The notes below the pieces were generated by a model. That model saw only the letters and a program-made list of their open reading frames with translations, did not search any database and was not told the DNA's origin. A program made the translations under genes and the position numbers. A DNA stretch of 9,457 nt. Origin: CAZSAT01 sp964604675. GTDB lineage: Bacteria > Myxococcota_A > UBA796 > CAJQPC01. This document shows positions 5,252 to 9,457 of this stretch, piece after piece. Positions within the stretch are counted from its first letter, which is position 1. Each line of letters begins with the position of its first letter. The stretch covers positions 1-9,457 of the forward strand of contig CAZSAT010000195.1 in the NCBI GenBank assembly GCA_964604675.1. The letters are read 5' to 3'.

Positions 5252-7276
5252 GTGTACTGCACGGGCAACACCCTCGACGACGACCGGGACGTCTACGGAC
5301 GCGAGCAGCTGCACGCCGAGCTGCAGGGGGGACGGGATCGGCGCGTGTTGCTGGTCGGGCTCCGACGCACGGGCAAGACCGCCACGCTGCTCTGGCTGGA
5401 GCGCCAGGCCCTCGCGGACCCCGACGCGCCGGTGCCGGTGCGCATCGCGCCCGAGGGGGTGGAGAGCCCGGACCGCTTGCGCAACGGCTTCGCCAACGCG
5501 CTGTCGCGGCGCAGGAAGCTCCTGCCCGCACTGCCCGGCGGCTACCTGGCCCTGCGCAAGCTCGACCTGGACGAGCTCCTGGTCATCGCCGAAGAGGCGG
5601 CGGAGGACGCGGGTCGGGGCCTGTTGCTCCTGTTGGACGAGGTCGACGCCATCGCGCGCCTCGTGCAGGACCACCCCTGGGTGGCCTCCACCCTGCGCGA
5701 GGGCTTCCCGCGAGGCGAGCGCTCCCGCGTGATCGCCACCGGCAGCCGGCGAGCCCTGCGGCTGCTCCGGGCACCCGGGGGTGCGGGGGAGCCGCTGCTC
5801 GCGGGCTTCTCGCTGCGCACCCTGCCGCCCCGCCTCGGGGCCAGCGCTGCCAGCTCCCTGGCTCGGCTGGATCAGCGTGGAGGCACGGGCGCCGTGCCCT
5901 GGTCGGAGGCCCAGATCGCCGAGCTGCTGACCCGCACGGGCGGCCACCCGTACCTCACCCAGGCGGCCTGCAAGGTGGGCCTCGATCTGCGCTGCGACCC
6001 GGCGCACGCGGTCGCCACCGTCCTGGACAGCCACGAGGCCACGGCGGCCTTCGCCCAGGACATGGAACGCATCGCGCCCGCCGAGCGCGAGGTGCTCGAC
6101 CAGGTGCTCGCGGGGAACACGCCGCGGCCGGAGCTCGACCCCTTTCGGCGCGGGCTGGCCGAGCTCGGCGTGCTGGACCGCGACGGTGTGTTGACCGTGC
6201 CGGTGCTGGGAGACTTCCTGCGCACGCGGGGCTGGGGCTCGTTCCCCGTGCGCCTCTCCGACGACGAGGTGGCGCCGGGATCCGGCGCGGCCGCCGCCCC
6301 CTCGAAGCCCGCACCGTCCACGGGGATGGCTCCCGTGGGTTCGCCCAGCTACCGCACGGTCCGAACCCTGGGCTCCGGGTCGTTCGGTGACGTGGTCCTG
6401 GTCGAGGCCACGTCTGCTCGAGGGGTGCGCCGGCTCGTGGCGATCAAGCTCCTGAAGACCGAGCTCGAGGCCAACGAGGTGGTGGTCAGGCGCCTTCGGG
6501 ACGAGGCGCGCATGCTGGCCCGGCTGCGGCACCGCGCCATCGTGCGGGCCGAGGACCTGGTCCGCGTGGACGGCCGGCTGGGCGTGGTCATGGAGTACGT
6601 GCCCGGCGTGGACCTCGCCGATGTGTTGCCGGAGAGCCGGCGGCAGCCGGTCCCGCCCCGGGCCGTGTGCGAGATCCTCGGCGAGATCGGGGACGCGCTG
6701 CACGTGGCCTACCACCGCGTGCCGGAGGGCGAAGCGCGCCCCTTCCGCGTGCTGCACCGCGACATCAAGCCGCACAACCTGCGGCTCACCGGCGACGGCG
6801 AGCTCAAGGTGCTGGACTTCGGCGTGTCGGGTGCCCACTTTGAGGGGCGGGAGCACCGCACCCTGGGCGCCGCCGGCGGCACCCCGATGTACATGGCCCC
6901 TGAGCGTCACCGTGGGCGGCACGACCACCCGGGGTCCGACGTGTTCGCGCTCGGGCTGGTGGGCGCCGGTCTGGCCTTCGGGGCCTGGCACACGCACATC
7001 TGGGCGCCCTACGAGGCCGCGCACCAGGTCGAGGTGGAGATCGTGCGGCGGGACATCCAGGCTTCGGGCGGGGTGGCCTTCGCGCAGCTCTTGGCGGAGA
7101 TGCTGGCCTACGACCCGGACACGCGCCCGGAGGCGGGCGATGTCGCGTCCCGTGCGCTGGCGCTGGCCGGCGAGCTTCCCGGCGCCGGGCTGCGCACCTG
7201 GGCGCGTTCCATCGTGACCCAGCGTGAGGTCCAGGAGCGGTCGACGATCGATCTCGACGACGCACCGGAGCTCTGA
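5252..7276 (+). CDS. STAND-like ATPase fused to a Ser/Thr protein kinase
   Basis: The product has 674 residues. GTG 5252 is the first possible start after the previous stop, and the next in-frame start (5345) would delete the strand before Walker A. The first half is a P-loop ATPase: VYGRE (14-18), Walker A GLRRTGKT (36-43), Walker B LLLLLDEVD (124-132), an ATGSRR sensor-like motif (162-167), GGHPYLTQ (230-237), and a winged-helix-like region at about 262-327. A low-complexity Ala/Pro/Ser linker (336-365) leads to a Hanks-type kinase. The kinase has a glycine loop GSGSFG (374-379), catalytic Lys399, helix-C Glu418, HRDIKPHN (502-509), DFG (522-524) and TPMYMAPE (544-551), so all key residues are present. 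No transmembrane segment, PASTA or other sensor follows; the tail is acidic (STIDLDDAPEL). Inferred role: nucleotide-dependent assembly of the ATPase activates the kinase, possibly downstream of the two membrane ATPases. The substrate is unknown. Confidence 0.9.
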   Translation: MYCTGNTLDDDRDVYGREQLHAELQGGRDRRVLLVGLRRTGKTATLLWLERQALADPDAPVPVRIAPEGVESPDRLRNGFANALSRRRKLLPALPGGYLALRKLDLDELLVIAEEAAEDAGRGLLLLLDEVDAIARLVQDHPWVASTLREGFPRGERSRVIATGSRRALRLLRAPGGAGEPLLAGFSLRTLPPRLGASAASSLARLDQRGGTGAVPWSEAQIAELLTRTGGHPYLTQAACKVGLDLRCDPAHAVATVLDSHEATAAFAQDMERIAPAEREVLDQVLAGNTPRPELDPFRRGLAELGVLDRDGVLTVPVLGDFLRTRGWGSFPVRLSDDEVAPGSGAAAAPSKPAPSTGMAPVGSPSYRTVRTLGSGSFGDVVLVEATSARGVRRLVAIKLLKTELEANEVVVRRLRDEARMLARLRHRAIVRAEDLVRVDGRLGVVMEYVPGVDLADVLPESRRQPVPPRAVCEILGEIGDALHVAYHRVPEGEARPFRVLHRDIKPHNLRLTGDGELKVLDFGVSGAHFEGREHRTLGAAGGTPMYMAPERHRGRHDHPGSDVFALGLVGAGLAFGAWHTHIWAPYEAAHQVEVEIVRRDIQASGGVAFAQLLAEMLAYDPDTRPEAGDVASRALALAGELPGAGLRTWARSIVTQREVQERSTIDLDDAPEL

Positions 7277-7281
7277 GCCCT

Positions 7282-7297
7282 CGGCCACCGGAGGCCG
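7282..7297. terminator. Small hairpin between convergent genes (weak bidirectional terminator candidate)
   Basis: CGGCC at 7282-7286 and GGCCG at 7293-7297 form a 5-bp all-GC stem with a 6-nt loop, in the 28-bp gap between the kinase stop (7276) and the minus-strand stop (7305). A hairpin here could serve both operons. There is no T-tract on either side and the stem is short. Confidence 0.25.
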
Positions 7298-7304
7298 TGC
7301 TCGC

Positions 7305-7856
7305 CTAACGGTTGGAGCTGGCGCGCCTCGGCGAGAGGTACAGCGCCGACCCGTCCCGACGCCCGACCTCGGTCGGTGTGCCGTCGTCACTCAGCGTGAC
7401 GCGCAGCTCCTGCTCGCCGCCGTCCTGGACCAGGAAGACCAGCTGGTCGCCGTCCCAGCGCGCGTTGGGCCAGGTGGCCGCCTTGCGGTGCACACGCCAG
7501 TCGCCCAGCACCTCGTTGAGCAGGCCGAGCTGGAGGTGGGTGTAGGCGCCCGCGACACGGAGCGCGTCCTCGCGCCCGTCGACGGTGACGAAGCGAGCGA
7601 AGCCGGTGGGGCCCACCAGGACCTCGTCACCGAGCACCACCACGGGGAGGTAGCGTCCGGTGGACGGCTCGTACACGCCGATGGCGTCGAGGCCGGTGTG
7701 CGCGTCCAGGACCTTGGTCTGCACGCTGGCTTCGCCGGCGCGCGCGGCACCCCAGGCGGCGGCCAGGTCTCGGGGGGTCTGCACGGCAGGGGTCTCCTGG
7801 GCGACGGGTTCGTCGGAGTGGGCTGAGCCGGCGCAGGCCAGCCAGAGGGCGATCAC
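7305..7856 (-). CDS. Small exported or lipoprotein-like protein of unknown family
   Basis: The product has 183 residues. It starts at GTG 7856, which overlaps the stop of the peptidase gene in a GTGA, and ends in TAG. A longer open frame upstream is only a shadow of the neighbouring gene. The N-terminus (MIALWLACAGSAHSDE) is a very short hydrophobic leader. Cys8 follows WLA, which is close to but not a canonical lipobox, so it may be a lipoprotein or simply secreted. Residues 28-48 look helical. The rest is beta-rich (YLPVVVLGDEVLVGP, RVTLSDDGTPTEVGRR) and reads as a compact sandwich-like fold with no motif that I recognise. The overlap means it is co-translated with the LysM-metallopeptidase. 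It could be an envelope-located partner, inhibitor or immunity-type protein, but only the gene order supports that. Confidence 0.8.
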   Translation of the reverse strand: MIALWLACAGSAHSDEPVAQETPAVQTPRDLAAAWGAARAGEASVQTKVLDAHTGLDAIGVYEPSTGRYLPVVVLGDEVLVGPTGFARFVTVDGREDALRVAGAYTHLQLGLLNEVLGDWRVHRKAATWPNARWDGDQLVFLVQDGGEQELRVTLSDDGTPTEVGRRDGSALYLSPRRASSNR

Positions 7857-9457
7857 GGGGTGGTCGGGGCCGGCGCGTGGGTGCTGTTCTGGCCGGTCAC
7901 CGCGCCGAGGTTGTGGCGGCCGTGGATGGTGGTGGTGAAGTCGGCGGCCAGCGCCGCGTCGCGGGACGCGAGCAGGGTGCCCACCTGCCCGTCGGGCCGG
8001 TCGGCGTCGGCGTAGTAGGTGGCGTAGACCTCGGCGAACCACTCCATCGAGGAGCGCATCGCGTAGGTCGAGACCTTCTTCTGGTAGAGCGTGGTCGGGC
8101 ACGCCTGCCAGAACGGGCCCCAGTCGCTGTAGGGCACGTGGTGGGTGTCGGTGCCGATGGCGCTCGGCGTCTCCCAGGCCTGCACACGGCTCAGGATGTA
8201 GACCGCCAGGGGCTCGGTCTTCACCGTGGCCCAGTCCGCACCCTCCACCGCGTCGACCGCCGCCTCGAGGTGCCCCTCGGTCCACTCCGACACGCCCGAC
8301 ATGGCGTCGAGCACCGCTTCCTTCACCGTGGCGTCCGCGATGTTCAGCGCGTGCACCGGCATGAAGACGGTCTTGAAGAGCCGCTTGACGGGCCCTGCGC
8401 CGTCCCACTCCTTCCAGCCGTAGTTCGCGACCCAGCCCGGAGGCTGGTCGATGCCGTTCTCGCCCACGTCGTGGCCGATCTCGTGGCGCATCGTGGCGTC
8501 GAACACGTTCAGGCCGCGCATCGGGTCGTCGGGGTCGGTGAAGTTGCCGACCTCCTGGTCGCCGATCTGGTCGGTGCCCCAGGACATCGTGATCTCGCCG
8601 CCACCTGCCGCCCCGCCCGCGCCTCCGAAGCTGCCGGTCCGGATGATGTGGGTGTTGGTGGCGACATCGGCCGGCGGGAGCATGTCGCACACCAGCCAGG
8701 TGCGCTTGATGCTGGCGTGGTCCCAGGCGAAGGTGCCGGTCTTGATCGTGAGGCTCTGGCCCGGGTGGATGAGGTTGGGGTCGTCGCCGATGGTGTCCTT
8801 GTTGTCGCCGTAGTCGTAGATCTCCTGCCAGCGCGAGCCGTCGCCGAGGAAGCGGCTCGCGAGGCCCCAGAGGGTGTCGCCGCGGCGGACCTCGTAGGCG
8901 AAGGTGTCGTCGCCCTCGCGCAGGTCGACGTTGAAGCGCTTCATGAAGAGCGTGTACATGTGCTGCACGTTCGATTCCGCCAAGAACCAGTGCCAGTACT
9001 TGGCCGAGGAGGCCTGATCGGTGCTGGGCCCCGCGGGGAGCGCTTGGAGGTGGTCGGCCCAGGTGCCGTCGGTGACCATGCGCTGCCGCTCCTCGGCGTC
9101 GTCGCTGGCTCCCTGCACGTGGGTGCGCAGCTGCGTGACGCGCGCCTCGCCGCCAACATCGGTGATCCACTGGAGGAAGCCGGCCACGGTCAAGGCCTCC
9201 TCGAGCGCGAAGGGATCCTGGGAGAGCGGCGGGAAGAGCACCACCGGGTCGCCGGGGAGCGCGCGCACGATCGCGAGGGCCGGCGCGCAGTGGACCACCT
9301 CCAGCGCCGCATCGGAGGTCTTGCCGGCGATGAGGCGGCCCCAGCCGGCTGCGCTCAGGCCGCCGGCGTCGCGGATCCACTGCACGGCCTCGTCGAGCCC
9401 GGCGGCTTCTTCGCCGCGCGTGCCCACGTCCCAGTACAGCATCACCGTGACCGCGCC
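7853..9457 (-). CDS. LysM protein with lethal-factor-like zinc metallopeptidase domain (5' end outside window)
   Basis: At least 530 residues are visible, numbered here from GTG 9445. The frame is open to the right edge (preceding residues GAVT) and no ribosome site is visible, so the true start probably lies outside. Residues 19-140 hold two divergent copies of a module of about 70 residues. A LysM domain follows at about 183-236 (YEVRRGDTLWGLASRFLG, with DPNLIHPGQSLTI at its end), the kind that binds peptidoglycan or acts in cell-envelope and injection-system proteins. The catalytic region has HEIGH (321-325) and later YAMRSSMEWFAE with Tyr461 and Glu468. The His-His-Glu zinc set and the Tyr seven residues before Glu match the anthrax lethal factor centre (His686, His690, Tyr728, Glu735). 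Here the two motifs are 147 residues apart, against 49 in lethal factor. A Gly-rich stretch (271-283) precedes the domain. It is probably a secreted or injected toxin-like peptidase; its target is unknown. Confidence 0.85.
   Translation of the reverse strand, partial: GAVTVMLYWDVGTRGEEAAGLDEAVQWIRDAGGLSAAGWGRLIAGKTSDAALEVVHCAPALAIVRALPGDPVVLFPPLSQDPFALEEALTVAGFLQWITDVGGEARVTQLRTHVQGASDDAEERQRMVTDGTWADHLQALPAGPSTDQASSAKYWHWFLAESNVQHMYTLFMKRFNVDLREGDDTFAYEVRRGDTLWGLASRFLGDGSRWQEIYDYGDNKDTIGDDPNLIHPGQSLTIKTGTFAWDHASIKRTWLVCDMLPPADVATNTHIIRTGSFGGAGGAAGGGEITMSWGTDQIGDQEVGNFTDPDDPMRGLNVFDATMRHEIGHDVGENGIDQPPGWVANYGWKEWDGAGPVKRLFKTVFMPVHALNIADATVKEAVLDAMSGVSEWTEGHLEAAVDAVEGADWATVKTEPLAVYILSRVQAWETPSAIGTDTHHVPYSDWGPFWQACPTTLYQKKVSTYAMRSSMEWFAEVYATYYADADRPDGQVGTLLASRDAALAADFTTTIHGRHNLGAVTGQNSTHAPAPTTP
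9026..9391 (-). repeat. Two diverged protein-level repeats of about 70 residues in the LysM-peptidase
   Basis: VQWIRDAGG (residues 21-29) and LQWITDVGG (91-99) start two copies spaced exactly 70 residues apart. Each copy later has a Ser-Asp-rich helical start (TSDAALEVV; ASDDAEERQ) and a matching close (IVRALPGDP; HLQALPAGP). The reading frame continues past the right edge, so more copies may lie upstream. The match is in protein only; I saw no obvious DNA repeat. Confidence 0.55.

Noticed and set aside
5244..5732. ATG at 5244 as an alternative start after gene 3
   Set aside because: It opens a different frame of Arg/Ser/Thr-rich sequence with no domain, while the GTG at 5252 opens the ATPase-kinase frame.
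3829..6390. 853-codon plus-strand open frame
   Set aside because: Out of frame with genes 3 and 4. It is composed almost wholly of Arg, Gly, Ala and Pro, typical of a shadow frame.
151..7276. Known STAND-type antiphage defence system (Avs-like)
   Set aside because: The ATPases resemble STAND proteins, but no nuclease, protease or other known defence effector is fused to them, and no defence genes are adjacent. Only a kinase output is visible, so a defence label is not supported.
2837..7390. 1517-codon open frame on the minus strand
   Set aside because: It runs antisense to genes 2, 3 and 4, which have clear domains. Its translation is low-complexity His/Arg/Gly/Pro/Gln-rich with no motif. 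Long antisense frames are expected in DNA this GC-rich.
7224..7826. 200-codon plus-strand open frame over the small minus-strand gene
   Set aside because: It overlaps the kinase end and is antisense to the exported protein, and its composition shows no motif.
8471..8485. HEIGHDVG as a metzincin motif
   Set aside because: It matches HExxHxxG, but the third His/Asp of the metzincin motif is absent (Gly at that place). The later Tyr and Glu fit a lethal-factor-type gluzincin centre better.
7857..9380. Upstream extension of the small minus-strand gene to a 691-codon frame
   Set aside because: The extension is a shadow of the LysM-peptidase gene. The leader-like N-terminus and 4-nt overlap support GTG 7856.

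Overview
This 9.4-kb window is very GC-rich, densely coding and bacterial. The organism looks like a Gram-negative, probably Myxococcota / deltaproteobacterial-type lineage. The grounds are strong G/C preference at third codon positions, a eukaryote-like Ser/Thr kinase, large multidomain ATPases, and exported proteins with very short leader peptides. This placement is inference, because no rRNA or taxonomic marker is present. I see no tRNA, rRNA, CRISPR array, transposase or phage gene, and no gene-free stretch over 300 bases.

Left side, plus strand (about 1-7276). After the probable last 22 codons of an upstream gene (1-69) and an 81-bp spacer with a candidate promoter, four genes form an apparent operon. 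(1) 151-1731 encodes a four-helix membrane protein whose N-terminal architecture resembles DUF2254. (2) 1728-3065 encodes a single-pass protein with a short extracytoplasmic helical domain and a cytoplasmic STAND-like P-loop ATPase. (3) 3062-5215 has the same plan, but its extracytoplasmic part looks like a beta-propeller of about 270 residues. (4) 5252-7276 encodes a soluble protein that fuses a third P-loop ATPase with winged-helix module to a complete Ser/Thr protein kinase. Genes 1-3 are chained by 4-nt GTGA/ATGA overlaps. Gene 4 follows after 36 bp and may also have its own promoter.

The arrangement suggests an envelope-to-cytoplasm signalling system: two paralogous membrane ATPases with different outside domains, a membrane partner, and an ATPase-kinase as the output. 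I do not recognise it as a named system, so it is the main candidate for something undescribed. Its function is inferred, not shown.

Right side, minus strand (7305-9457), convergent with the operon. A protein that runs off the right edge carries two divergent copies of a roughly 70-residue module, a LysM domain, and a zinc-metallopeptidase domain whose motifs match the catalytic centre of anthrax lethal factor (HExxH, then Tyr and Glu seven residues apart). A small exported protein of unknown family overlaps its stop codon by 4 nt. This pair looks like a secreted or injected peptidase with a co-translated partner. Nothing in the sequence ties it to the kinase operon except proximity.
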